Of a DNA stretch of 64,000 nt, positions 1 through 9,228 are shown one piece after another; positions within the stretch are counted from its first letter, which is position 1; each line of letters starts with the position of its first letter. The DNA comes from JAHDCJ01 sp039028895. Lineage in GTDB: Bacteria > Bacteroidota > Bacteroidia > Chitinophagales > Saprospiraceae. The notes under the pieces were generated by a model, which was not told where the DNA came from, did not search any database, and was given only the letters and a program-made list of their open reading frames with translations. A program made the translations under genes and the position numbers. The DNA lies in assembly GCA_039028895.1 (NCBI GenBank), contig JBCCHF010000003.1, positions 1-64,000 of the forward strand, given 5' to 3'.

Positions 1-2355
1 GACAAGCGTCAGAGAAGCTGTTCCGTTCGTCGGCGCGGAAACAATACTTACAGTAACAGGTGGTGTGAAAAAGTCATTGCCAAGTACATTCATAGAGCCA
101 CCTGTTCCTCCACATGCTGCGAGGAAATCGTTTACAGGGTCTACAGGATCACAAGTGTTGACGTCTTCACAGTGTATGTCTTCTCCACAGTCATTAGCCA
201 CTGTCAGGCAAACGGTATAGGTGCCCAGAGAGGCATAGTTATGCGTTGGATTCTGCAATATCGAGGTAGCACCATCGCCAAAGTCCCATAACCAACTGGT
301 TGGATTATTAGTTGAGAGGTCAGTAAAACTAACCGTTGTACCGACACTGGAAGATGAGAAATTAGCATCGGGTCCTTCTATAACTTCTATTACCCAAAGT
401 GCAGTATCTGTTCCACAATCATCAGTCAAATAATACTCTATGGTATCATTTCCTACAAAACCTGCATCTGGATAATAGATTGGAGGGGTAGGCGGCGGAA
501 ATGTGTTGAGTGCACCATTAGAAGGAATAACATATAAAATTGACGCAGTGCCGGTATAGTTGTCGTTTAATGTTACATCAAGCTGAGATCCTGTTGAAGA
601 TCCTTCGCAAACAGTAGTGAAATCATCTACTGCCTCAGGAACATCAACTACCTCTATTACAAAAAGAGCAGTATCAGTGCCACATGCATCTTGAATGACA
701 TATTCAATGGTGTCAGGCCCTACATAACCAAAATCCGGTAAATACCGTAGTTCTCCAGGATTAATACCAAAGGTTACAACACCATAATCAGGAACAAAAA
801 CGGTTGGAATGGTTACCGGCGGGGAATAAGTGTCATTGGCCAATACATTAACAACAAGGTGAGTTGTAGCGTCTTTACAAATCTCACCAAAATCATCAAC
901 AGCAACAGGGGGGTCACAGGGCTCGGCACATAGTACTGAATCTACTACTTCCAAATCAAGCGCTTCAACATCAACTGTTATTTTGCCAAGGTCAAGTGTA
1001 ATGTCATCAGGATTCAAAACTTCAAGGTCGATAATGATAGGATCGCGAGACTCGTCCCAGTCATGGCAGTCCTGGGTTGTACTTGGGTCCTGCTCAACCA
1101 AATAGATGTCGTTATATCCAGTGCCGATCACCTCAGAATTACCAATCCAGGTGTAAAGGCCGGAGCCGTTTTCGACTACAGCCTTGGCCTGTGTATCAAA
1201 ACCAGCATGGTTGAAAAATTCCAATTTTTGGAAACCTCCATTCATATCTGTCGTGTAGAGGAATCCATTTTTGTTATTGTCGGCAATACCGGCAACACAG
1301 ATCTCTGAGAAAAGACTGTTGATGGTGACATCTCTTCCAATATCGTCATTGATCAGATCTACTTCATGTGAGAACAAAACAGTTCCCATCGGATGGATCT
1401 TGAATAATAATAGATCTTGGAGATTACTCGCAGGGTCGCAGTTGTTCACATTTGACTTTACGACATGGCCAGCAACGATGATATTACCCTGTCCATTAAC
1501 GGTTACAGAATTACCGAACTCGGCAAACTGGTCGCCATTCGGGCTGGTTCCGCGACCGACCTGGTAATTGGTGAAAGTAGTAGATCCGCTTTCTGAAACA
1601 AGTACCAACAGCACATCAGCCTCGGTAGGGCCACAATCATCAACGAGTCGCGCGCAGTCACCAACTACGATATAGCTGTCTGACCCATTGCGGATAATTT
1701 CGCGGAAAGCAGAATGCGGGCCATTGCCCTGGCTCGCAAAAAAGGTACGCAACCAAACGACGTTACCACTTGCATCAACGCGCAAAAGGCGATTCTCCTC
1801 TCCTCCGTCAGTGGTTTCGATGTAACCACAGGCCATAAAGCCATTATCGTCAGTTTCGACAATGCTGTTCAGGTTGCCATCCAGGAAGTATTTGTTAAAC
1901 CAGGTTACATTGCCTGTATTGTCAGTAAGCATGATGAAACTGTACTTCAATGGAACGCCACCAATATCAGTTTCTGTGATCTCACCACAAACGACAAAAT
2001 TGCCATCAGAAGTTTCTTTAACATCAAAGCCGCGCATCTCAACATCAAAAAGGTCATTTTGAATTTCACTGCTCGTAACATAGAGCTTTGACCAATTGAC
2101 ATTGAAACTTGCGTCCAGATGCAAAATGGGCATACGGGCAGTCGAAACCGGCTGTCCGTTGATCTGGTTGGGGAAATAAAATCCTACATTAATATATTCG
2201 GTAGATGCAGTTAAGCTAAGGGCTGGGGTGTGAGCGTCGGCACCCAGGTTATACGCTCTGTGGTAGTTGAATTGGGCTTCTGCTGTACACCATAAAAGCA
2301 TAAGCGTGAGCATAGTGATCAGACTTTTCTGACAACCGGGAAAGAATTTTTTCAT
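1..2355 (-). CDS. Large secreted PKD/cadherin-like repeat protein (3' end outside window)
   Basis: An open frame of 785 codons without a stop runs from an ATG at 2353-2355 to the left edge, so only the N-terminal part is present. Residues 1 to about 26 form a signal peptide ending in TAEAQ. About residues 60-430 contain repeated GNVxW-type blocks like those in bacterial delta-60/SBBP-like beta-propeller repeats. From about residue 480 there are at least three cadherin-like/Ig modules with a VDDF...NVLxND pattern, two of them sharing the phrase CGTDTAL, and one PKD domain (DFGDG near residue 692). Such modular proteins in Bacteroidota are usually exported by the T9SS and end in a sorting domain, but that end is not visible. 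Role is probably a surface or extracellular protein; no enzymatic motif is seen. Confidence 0.88.
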   Translation of the reverse strand, partial: MKKFFPGCQKSLITMLTLMLLWCTAEAQFNYHRAYNLGADAHTPALSLTASTEYINVGFYFPNQINGQPVSTARMPILHLDASFNVNWSKLYVTSSEIQNDLFDVEMRGFDVKETSDGNFVVCGEITETDIGGVPLKYSFIMLTDNTGNVTWFNKYFLDGNLNSIVETDDNGFMACGYIETTDGGEENRLLRVDASGNVVWLRTFFASQGNGPHSAFREIIRNGSDSYIVVGDCARLVDDCGPTEADVLLVLVSESGSTTFTNYQVGRGTSPNGDQFAEFGNSVTVNGQGNIIVAGHVVKSNVNNCDPASNLQDLLLFKIHPMGTVLFSHEVDLINDDIGRDVTINSLFSEICVAGIADNNKNGFLYTTDMNGGFQKLEFFNHAGFDTQAKAVVENGSGLYTWIGNSEVIGTGYNDIYLVEQDPSTTQDCHDWDESRDPIIIDLEVLNPDDITLDLGKITVDVEALDLEVVDSVLCAEPCDPPVAVDDFGEICKDATTHLVVNVLANDTYSPPVTIPTVFVPDYGVVTFGINPGELRYLPDFGYVGPDTIEYVIQDACGTDTALFVIEVVDVPEAVDDFTTVCEGSSTGSQLDVTLNDNYTGTASILYVIPSNGALNTFPPPTPPIYYPDAGFVGNDTIEYYLTDDCGTDTALWVIEVIEGPDANFSSSSVGTTVSFTDLSTNNPTSWLWDFGDGATSILQNPTHNYASLGTYTVCLTVANDCGEDIHCEDVNTCDPVDPVNDFLAACGGTGGSMNVLGNDFFTPPVTVSIVSAPTNGTASLTLV

Positions 2356-2881
2356 AATCAACTTTACGTTTTATCAGGGGATGAAAAATCAGGATTGAGC
2401 AAAATGTTTACATACCCACGTACTAGTAGCAGGTTGAAACGTTACCACCTTTTTGAAAATTTTTATTGCAATCGAACTGTAGCAATCGGAGAGGGGCAAA
2501 AAAATATCCCGGAATCTCAAGAAGAGATCTGCGGGACCCTTATACATAAACTGCGATACGGCAATAATGCCATTTTGAACAGATTAATGACGGAAAATTT
2601 CATATTGCGAATTTCCGGCAAGGCATATTTTAAACTGATTCCGGATTCAATTCAAAAACACGATTATAAGTTAGGGCCGCTTCTGCGATCTGTTACCCAA
2701 ATGTAGCCTGAGTTTCCCCCCTTATTCAAGTCAATTAAAACGCTTTTTGAAGCTTTGGCGGATAAAAAACGATTAAAAATTTGACATATAATATTGATTA
2801 TCAAATTATTATAATTGAATTTATATGGAGTTTCGGAAGGTGTTTTTTTATGTTAATTTTACCCGCAAAACATAGATTTTT
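2356..2881. other. Divergent intergenic region, no convincing gene
   Basis: This AT-rich gap separates two divergently transcribed genes and should hold both promoters, but no TAnnTTTG box with a spaced TTTG was found on either strand. A 103-codon open frame at 2395-2706 has no signal peptide, domain or coding-like composition and is not called. A moderate hairpin lies at 2507-2536 (arms TCCCG/CGGGA and ATCTC/GAGAT with an internal bulge) without a T-run, so it is not a standard terminator. Confidence 0.5.
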
Positions 2882-4429
2882 ATGGCTGGCTCTGACGATC
2901 TTTTTCAATTAATCGAATCCTTAACACCTGCAGAAAAGGGTTACTTCAAAAAATATGCTTACAAGGGCAAAACAGCGAAGGATAATACCTACCTGAAGTT
3001 GTTTGATGTCATCGATAAATTGGAAGCTTACGATGAAGCGGCCATCACCAAAAAAATGAGGAAGGTCAAAGGCTTTAAAAATCTTTCAGAAGCGAAGTAT
3101 TACCTGTCTAGGCTTGTTATGGCCAGTTTGCTGGAATATAGCAGGGGCACAAGTGTTGACTCAAAGCTTTTCCAAATGTTGGAAGAGCTGGCAATCTTGT
3201 ACCGAAAAGGGCTTTATCAACGCGCCTTCAAAACCTTGAAAAAGGCAAAAAAAATGGCAGAGGACCATGAAAAATTCACAGTTCACATGAGTCTGCAAAG
3301 GTGGGAAGAAGAATTATTGCACGTCTCAGGAGATTTTAGCGGCTGGCGGGAATATATAGGTTCTGGCTTTGAGAAGGAATGGGAATTGATCGAAAAATGG
3401 ACAGATTACAGGCAACTCCGGGAAGTATGCATCCGGTTTTTTTCACTCATTCGTTTCCGCTCTAACATTAGAGACGAAGATTATCTCAAAGAAGTAGAAG
3501 CCCTGATAAATGATCCGAAAATGGCAGAAGAAAGCCTGCCCCTTTCTGTAAAGGCAAAAGCACAGCGATTTTACATTTTGTTGAAATATTATCGGCTCAC
3601 AGGGGAGCAGGAAAAATCTTACGAAGTCAGACAGGCTCATGTTGACCTTCTGGAATCTCATCCTGAAATGCTTCGTGAAAATGCTATGAGTTACCTCAGG
3701 GTAATTAACAACCTGATGGGCATCCAGCTCGAAATGGAACGTTATGAAGAGGCCTTCCGGGTGTTGAGGAAACTTGATGCTCTTAAGTTTTCTGACTTAC
3801 AAGAGCGGGCAAAGCGGTTTTTGGTGTCCACAGAATCACGACTAATTATCGTAGTTAACCTTGGAGCTCACAACACTTATGATATACAACCTATAATTGA
3901 AGATTATTTTACCTACCTGCCGCTAATTCCAGACATTGAACAGCTGATCATCAGTTTTGATTTTTCTCTGATCTACTTTATGAAAGGCGATTACGATGAA
4001 GCGCTGAACTGGTTAGAAAAGGCCAATGAATTGGAAAAGACGGGATACCTTGAAGACATTATATGTATCTCAAAAATATTAATTCTGATCTCTCATTTGG
4101 AATTGGGCAACTATATGATCCTCGAATCTATCCAGGCGTCAACTTATCGGTACCTGCTTAAGAGAAAAGGTGCCTACAGGCTGGAAAACCTCTTCCTAAG
4201 TTTTATCAAAAAAATCATGAATAAGCCGAATAGGGAAGCTTATCAAAAAGAGTTGATCAAATTTAAAAGCCAGGTTGATGAATTAAGTAAAGATACCTTC
4301 GAAAAAGGGATGTTTGACCATTTCGACCTGGATGCCTGGCTCGACAGCAAGATTGTCGGTGTACCGATGTGCCAGATCGTTCAGGAAAAGGCACCAAAAG
4401 TAGGAGAAATACCGCCTTACGTGAAATAA
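2882..4429 (+). CDS. Helical repeat (TPR-like) cytoplasmic protein of unknown function
   Basis: A 515-residue protein with no signal peptide or membrane segment. It is almost entirely alpha-helical, rich in K, E and L, with repeated amphipathic helix pairs such as the YDEALNWLEKANELEK stretch that resemble TPRs. The N-terminus (about residues 6-90) has the pattern LFxLIESLTPAEKGYFKKY followed by a hydrophobic helix. A second protein in this window at 48014-49540 has the same length and general plan (LxxMLKTLSKREISRFEAYL at its start), so the two look like distant paralogues of a family common in Saprospiraceae-type genomes. No function is known to me; a scaffold or regulator role would be a guess. 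It is a single-gene unit ending at a bidirectional terminator. Confidence 0.85.
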   Translation: MAGSDDLFQLIESLTPAEKGYFKKYAYKGKTAKDNTYLKLFDVIDKLEAYDEAAITKKMRKVKGFKNLSEAKYYLSRLVMASLLEYSRGTSVDSKLFQMLEELAILYRKGLYQRAFKTLKKAKKMAEDHEKFTVHMSLQRWEEELLHVSGDFSGWREYIGSGFEKEWELIEKWTDYRQLREVCIRFFSLIRFRSNIRDEDYLKEVEALINDPKMAEESLPLSVKAKAQRFYILLKYYRLTGEQEKSYEVRQAHVDLLESHPEMLRENAMSYLRVINNLMGIQLEMERYEEAFRVLRKLDALKFSDLQERAKRFLVSTESRLIIVVNLGAHNTYDIQPIIEDYFTYLPLIPDIEQLIISFDFSLIYFMKGDYDEALNWLEKANELEKTGYLEDIICISKILILISHLELGNYMILESIQASTYRYLLKRKGAYRLENLFLSFIKKIMNKPNREAYQKELIKFKSQVDELSKDTFEKGMFDHFDLDAWLDSKIVGVPMCQIVQEKAPKVGEIPPYVK

Positions 4430-4454
4430 AAAAATCCCGGAACGCATCCGGGAT
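4430..4454. terminator. Bidirectional rho-independent terminator between convergent genes
   Basis: Perfect 7-bp stem ATCCCGG (4434-4440) / CCGGGAT (4448-4454) with a 7-nt loop. On the minus strand it is followed by a run of seven T, serving the M19-like gene; on the plus strand it follows the stop codon of the helical repeat gene, with a weaker T-tract. Confidence 0.85.
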
Positions 4455-4504
4455 CATAGTTTAGGGTTTCTTGCTGAAAGTCAGCGATATCTTTATTCAA
4501 AAAC

Positions 4505-6112
4505 TTAGTTGCGATTGCCGTTGAATTGGTTGACTACTGGTTGATCTGGCAAATGTGTAGAAACGAAATTAGTCGCATTTTCATGAAAAATCTTATTCAC
4601 GATTATCTCAGGGGTAAGTCCCCACATCATGCGTTTGATGTCCGTTGCAGAATACAGGTCAAAAATATTAACGGGCTCGTATAAGAACTCGTAAACATCA
4701 TTAATCAGGTCAGGCATATCTTTAGCAGAAGCATACGTTGGATAAGGGAGCATGGTGGCATCAAAATCTGAACCGATACTGATAACGTCCCATGCATCAC
4801 GTTTGCCAATGACCTCAACTACTTTGAAAATATTAGCAAGAATGGACTTCAGATGCACCTCTCTTGCCTGCCTTGACCCGGGAACGGTCTTATTGTAATC
4901 GCGTGTTACTTGTTCGCCTGAACATAAATATTGGTTAAGGGAGATGCCAATTAAGCCATCTGACTCGTAAATAGCTATGATGTCTTCTGCTGAAAGGTTT
5001 TTGCGCCAGTGATTGAGATAACTTCTTTCGTTTTTCCGGGTGTCATCTTTTTCATTGTACTGAGAACTACTCCAGCTGAGTCCGCTTATACCGACATGAC
5101 TGGCGACAATTGGAATGCGCTCACCAATAAGTTGCTGCTCTTCAATCATTTGGTAATACTGCTGACGGGCCTGTAAGCTCATGCCAGACACATCTACCAA
5201 TATCCTGCCTCCATTTTCATTGGATAACAAAGATTTAACTACTTTCCTGCCAAGCTTGGTAAAACCCTGGTCGATATGAGTAGGTGCACCCATTACTCTG
5301 CTCATATCTTTGGTGTAGTGTTGTGCTGATCCGACAATGCCATTTTCATATAAACTGGCCAAGCCAATATAGAGGATCGGGTGTCGGAAAAATTCTCTAG
5401 TATTCTCAAAAAGTGGCTCGGTTCCTTTTAATCGAGCAATATTTTTTAATACCATGTTTTCATAATCCTTGGACTCGGTTATTTTGCTTTCAATGAAAAC
5501 AGAATGTCCAAGCATATGACCTCCCGAAAGCGTCAATACGATACCAAGATCGTCAGGCTTTTTCATTGATTCCTTTAACGCATCACCACTGTCTATCAAT
5601 GAAAAAGAATAAGTTTTCCCGAGATGGGTATAGGAAGTAAGACTTTCTCTTAACAGGTAGTTATAATAGTCAACGAAATCGGCAAAGTAATTTATGTCAT
5701 TGGTGAAAGCGATCGCATCCACTGAAAGCAAGCCTGCAACACAGGCCAGGTTGCCTTTGATCTCTTCTTTTTTCAATACAGGCGCAGTCAGCAAACCTTT
5801 TTCAATAGAATTGTAAGAAACACACGCGAATGGCATATTAGCCCGCACCATCTGTGAAAAGCTGGCTTGTGATTGCTTGGCAGCACGCAGGTTAAAATTG
5901 ACAATCTCCTTATTGAATCTGTAACTGCAGTCATGTTCAATGTTATCCCAAACCGAGAAGCTTGAGGTATGCCGCGATCCAAACGCCTTTTTTACGGCGT
6001 AATTGTGGAAGTCTACAAAGGGAACTAAATTCTGGCTAAAGACAGATTGTGGAGTGAAAATCAATAGGACCATCACCACCGAGGTAATGTTTTTTATGAC
6101 AACTGATCTCAT
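4505..6112 (-). CDS. M19 (membrane dipeptidase) family homologue, probably catalytically degenerate
   Basis: 535 residues with an N-terminal signal peptide (about 1-26, ending VFSQ). The fold signature of peptidase family M19 is recognisable in order: VDFHNY, LTLSGGH, VDVSGMS, IVASHVG and GSDFDA, the last four matching the human dipeptidase segments VEGGH, IDLAHVS, IFSHS and GGDFDG. Family members are zinc dipeptidases, but here several metal ligands are replaced: HxD becomes HNY, the bridging Glu of the EGG motif becomes Ser, and one His becomes Gly. The second His (ASH) and the Asp of SDFD remain. The protein is also longer than typical M19 enzymes. It is therefore called an M19-like exported protein that has likely lost dipeptidase activity. 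It is monocistronic, ending at the terminator at 4434-4454. Confidence 0.8.
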   Translation of the reverse strand: MRSVVIKNITSVVMVLLIFTPQSVFSQNLVPFVDFHNYAVKKAFGSRHTSSFSVWDNIEHDCSYRFNKEIVNFNLRAAKQSQASFSQMVRANMPFACVSYNSIEKGLLTAPVLKKEEIKGNLACVAGLLSVDAIAFTNDINYFADFVDYYNYLLRESLTSYTHLGKTYSFSLIDSGDALKESMKKPDDLGIVLTLSGGHMLGHSVFIESKITESKDYENMVLKNIARLKGTEPLFENTREFFRHPILYIGLASLYENGIVGSAQHYTKDMSRVMGAPTHIDQGFTKLGRKVVKSLLSNENGGRILVDVSGMSLQARQQYYQMIEEQQLIGERIPIVASHVGISGLSWSSSQYNEKDDTRKNERSYLNHWRKNLSAEDIIAIYESDGLIGISLNQYLCSGEQVTRDYNKTVPGSRQAREVHLKSILANIFKVVEVIGKRDAWDVISIGSDFDATMLPYPTYASAKDMPDLINDVYEFLYEPVNIFDLYSATDIKRMMWGLTPEIIVNKIFHENATNFVSTHLPDQPVVNQFNGNRN

Positions 6113-6234
6113 AAGACTGATTTACTGAACATAAATGTTCAAAAGGAAAAAACGTGTTCTGATTACTTAAGAAATATAAAGAAAGGCCTACTTCTGCAAA
6201 TTGCGTGTGTTAAAAATGAATAATTGTGACGCTG

Positions 6235-9228
6235 TTAATATGCTTTCCGTTGACGGATCTTTCTGAAAATGAGGAATAAAGCTATAATGCCAAATATAAT
6301 TCCACTATATAATCCTATTGGTGTAGGGGTCGAAATATTTACGGGCTCCATGTTCCCAATTGGAATGGCTGCCGCCCAGAAAAAAGGATGGGCTAAATAA
6401 TTGTCATTAGACCGGATGTAATCCAGTTTTGAGGTACGCAGTGCAGCGTCTTTGGTCATGCCTGATTTCAGGTTACGATAAAAATCCGAGATTATCACGG
6501 ATGTTTGAGCATCATTGACGCTCCAGAGCGTGGTGACCATCGCAGGAACGCCAGCATAAGAAAACCCTCTTGCCAAACTGGATATACCTTCCCCACGGTA
6601 TAACTTGCCAATCCCTGTTTCACAGGCAGATAGGACGACAAGGTCTGCGTTTAAACGCATGCTGTAAAGATCGTGAACGTACAAAAATTCGTTCTCCAGC
6701 GAATCGGCAATTTCAGTAAAGGCAAGGAATGAATAATCTGAGTTTTCGTCATTGGCCTTACCATGCGTTGCAAAGTGGATAATCCGGAATCTCGAAGCCA
6801 TTTGTCTGAAAGCAGCTTCTGTTGCATCCTGACCATAAAGTGCTTTTCCTCCAAGTAGATCGTGGATCGTCTCTACCTCTTTGTCGTTGTGTAATAGTCT
6901 GCCAAGTTTTACCTCGTTACGCATGCCCCGGGAACCTTCGCTTGATTGTTCGCCAAATGAAGGGGCGAATGCCAATAAACTACGTTTTGCCTCGTTTTGT
7001 GACTTTAACAACATTTCACGCCATAAGGTGGCCGAATAGCTGTAACTGATTTGGTAATCATTGATCAGGTAGGCGTGCGATTTAAAGCGGTCAGGCACCT
7101 CTGGCACCTCCGTCAGTAATGCCCCGAATGGCAAATAGCCCAAGGCGCCGTCCGGGATTATGAAAAGTGTTTCAGGTAGTTGATCCTCAATAAGTTGACC
7201 TAGTAAATGATGGTAAAGTTGATGCGCAAGATCAGCGTATTTTTTTGCGCTTGTTTTAAACATTTCATCATCACTATTTGGCATAAAAAAGTAGTTGAGA
7301 AGGTTGTCTCTCAATTCCCTGATATCGTTTTCAAGCTCAGGTGACTTGCCTAGCTGGTAGTGCTTTACACCACTTGATTCAATTTTAATGATAAAGACAT
7401 TCTGGTCGCCTACAAAGTACTCCACCATTGCCTGTCCTTCTTCCAGGAGAGCTTGGATATCCGAAATTTTGGCAACCGTCATATCGTATTTCATATGGAA
7501 ATACTCCGGATGATTTTCCTCCAGCAGGGCAATGAGGTTACTGGTTTTTTCCTTGATCTCAAATGCCGTGTTCTGCAAGGATTTTAGCTTCGCCGAATCC
7601 GGTGAAATTTTTTGGGTTTCATTAAATAGGGCTTGTTCAGCTTTAGTGAGTTCAGCTTTTAGCTCGGCCTCCATCGAAAGAAGACTGTCGGGCAAGCCGG
7701 CAAATTGTCTAGCATCAGATTCCTTTAATGATTCGAGTAAAAGGATCGCCTTACTCTTTTCTGTAAAGTAAAAAGCTTGTTCGAGATATTGGTTGTCTTT
7801 ACTTTTTTCGAAAAGTGCCAATGCTGTTGAAATCGCATTTTCGTAGATCGGTAAGGTCCGCCCTGTCCAGAACAGCTTTGAGCCTTTGGCCGTATGCTCT
7901 CTACGCATCCTGTCAATTAACTTGTCAGTCGTCACAAACGACGCCAGGGCTTGTTCAAGTTTCGAGTCATCGTCAGGCACTTCATCCCACCAGATTTTGA
8001 TAGTTCGGGCCTTGTTTGAAAGTATTGTCAACAATAGACTTTTCGAGCCAATGACATCATCATTGTCAAGATCGGGATTGCCAAATTGGTTTTGGGGAAC
8101 ATAGCCAGGTATTAGTAGTTGTATGGCATCCTGGTAATAATTTAGCGTAGTCTGGTAGTTTTTTTGGACGGCAGATAATTCTGCCAAGTTATCATAATAT
8201 ATGGCCAGCCTTGGATCATTTTCACCAAAAAGGCGTTCGCCAATCTCCAACGCTGTGTTGAGATAATCAGCGGATTGATCATATTGCTCAAGTCCTTTAT
8301 ACGCCAATCCGATGTTCATATGATTCAAAGCGAAGACTTCGTTTTCAATCTTCAGTTTCTTGGTAATGGCAATGGATTGCTTGTAATACTCAAGCGCTTT
8401 ATTATATTTTTTTTCCTGGTAAAATACAGCACCAAGGTTATTCAGGCAGATGGTCTGCCTTTCAAGATTGTTAATCGAAGGATCAGACAGGATGTCAAGA
8501 GCTTTTGAAAAATTCTCTGCAGCCAGAGTGTAATCCAGTTTGCGGAAATAAGCCATTCCAGAATGATTGTAAACTTCCGCAACTCTGGGATGGACATTGC
8601 CATAAAAATCGATATAGGTTGTCAAGGATGGCGCATAATACTCAAGTGCCCTGTCGTAATCACCGGTCTCAAAATAGTTTTTCCCTACCCTCAAATAACT
8701 GTAGGCAAGGTCTTTTTTGACATCATGCTGTTGCCTTATGTCGAGTCCTTTTTTGAGGTTTTCAATGGCTTCATCGTGCTTTCCCATGTATTCGAAGCAG
8801 GTACCAATATTGTGGTAACTCCTCGCAACATCAAGGTGATTATCACCCAGTAATTTACGCCTGATGGCAAGTGATTGTCGGTATGCATCAACAGCAGCCT
8901 GGTTTTTATCGATGAGATAAAGTGCAACACCTTTACGGTGTAAGATCATCGCGAGGGTTTCCGTTTCCGGAATGGCAGATTCAGTTGCCTTGCTGACAAG
9001 ATTGCTGAAAGTGTCAATGGCAGCGCTGTAATTTCCGGCACTAAGGAGTTCATTTCCATTGCCAAGTCCTGCTTCAAGCCATCCGGCATCGTCTTGCGAC
9101 CATACAGCGGAGGGTATTCCGGTGCAAACCGTAAAAAGAAGAACTACCACAAATTGCTTTATCCAAATACCTGTACGATGAAGGCATGAGCCGGGCTTAA
9201 GCAAATCCGTCAGTAGCAGTAAGGGCAT
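6235..9228 (-). CDS. TPR-CHAT caspase-like protease, exported and membrane-anchored
   Basis: 997 residues. The N-terminus has a hydrophobic segment (about 24-43) ending in a signal-peptidase-like site before QDDAGW. Residues about 50-400 hold roughly seven TPRs, 480-590 a helical/coiled stretch, and 640-965 a CHAT domain with the clan CD catalytic pair: His in HFATHG (near 819) and Cys in LSACETG (near 868). A C-terminal membrane helix (about 968-988) is followed by RKIRQRK, which by the positive-inside rule puts the TPR and CHAT parts in the periplasm. The ATG overlaps the end of the upstream subtilase gene by 19 bp, so the two are translationally coupled. CHAT proteins are regulated peptidases, activated through their TPRs in studied cases. 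The substrate is unknown. Confidence 0.9.
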   Translation of the reverse strand: MPLLLLTDLLKPGSCLHRTGIWIKQFVVVLLFTVCTGIPSAVWSQDDAGWLEAGLGNGNELLSAGNYSAAIDTFSNLVSKATESAIPETETLAMILHRKGVALYLIDKNQAAVDAYRQSLAIRRKLLGDNHLDVARSYHNIGTCFEYMGKHDEAIENLKKGLDIRQQHDVKKDLAYSYLRVGKNYFETGDYDRALEYYAPSLTTYIDFYGNVHPRVAEVYNHSGMAYFRKLDYTLAAENFSKALDILSDPSINNLERQTICLNNLGAVFYQEKKYNKALEYYKQSIAITKKLKIENEVFALNHMNIGLAYKGLEQYDQSADYLNTALEIGERLFGENDPRLAIYYDNLAELSAVQKNYQTTLNYYQDAIQLLIPGYVPQNQFGNPDLDNDDVIGSKSLLLTILSNKARTIKIWWDEVPDDDSKLEQALASFVTTDKLIDRMRREHTAKGSKLFWTGRTLPIYENAISTALALFEKSKDNQYLEQAFYFTEKSKAILLLESLKESDARQFAGLPDSLLSMEAELKAELTKAEQALFNETQKISPDSAKLKSLQNTAFEIKEKTSNLIALLEENHPEYFHMKYDMTVAKISDIQALLEEGQAMVEYFVGDQNVFIIKIESSGVKHYQLGKSPELENDIRELRDNLLNYFFMPNSDDEMFKTSAKKYADLAHQLYHHLLGQLIEDQLPETLFIIPDGALGYLPFGALLTEVPEVPDRFKSHAYLINDYQISYSYSATLWREMLLKSQNEAKRSLLAFAPSFGEQSSEGSRGMRNEVKLGRLLHNDKEVETIHDLLGGKALYGQDATEAAFRQMASRFRIIHFATHGKANDENSDYSFLAFTEIADSLENEFLYVHDLYSMRLNADLVVLSACETGIGKLYRGEGISSLARGFSYAGVPAMVTTLWSVNDAQTSVIISDFYRNLKSGMTKDAALRTSKLDYIRSNDNYLAHPFFWAAAIPIGNMEPVNISTPTPIGLYSGIIFGIIALFLIFRKIRQRKAY

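Noticed and set aside
2395..2706. 103-codon open frame in the gap before the gene at 2882
   Set aside because: No signal peptide, domain or coding-like composition, and it lies in a divergent promoter region.
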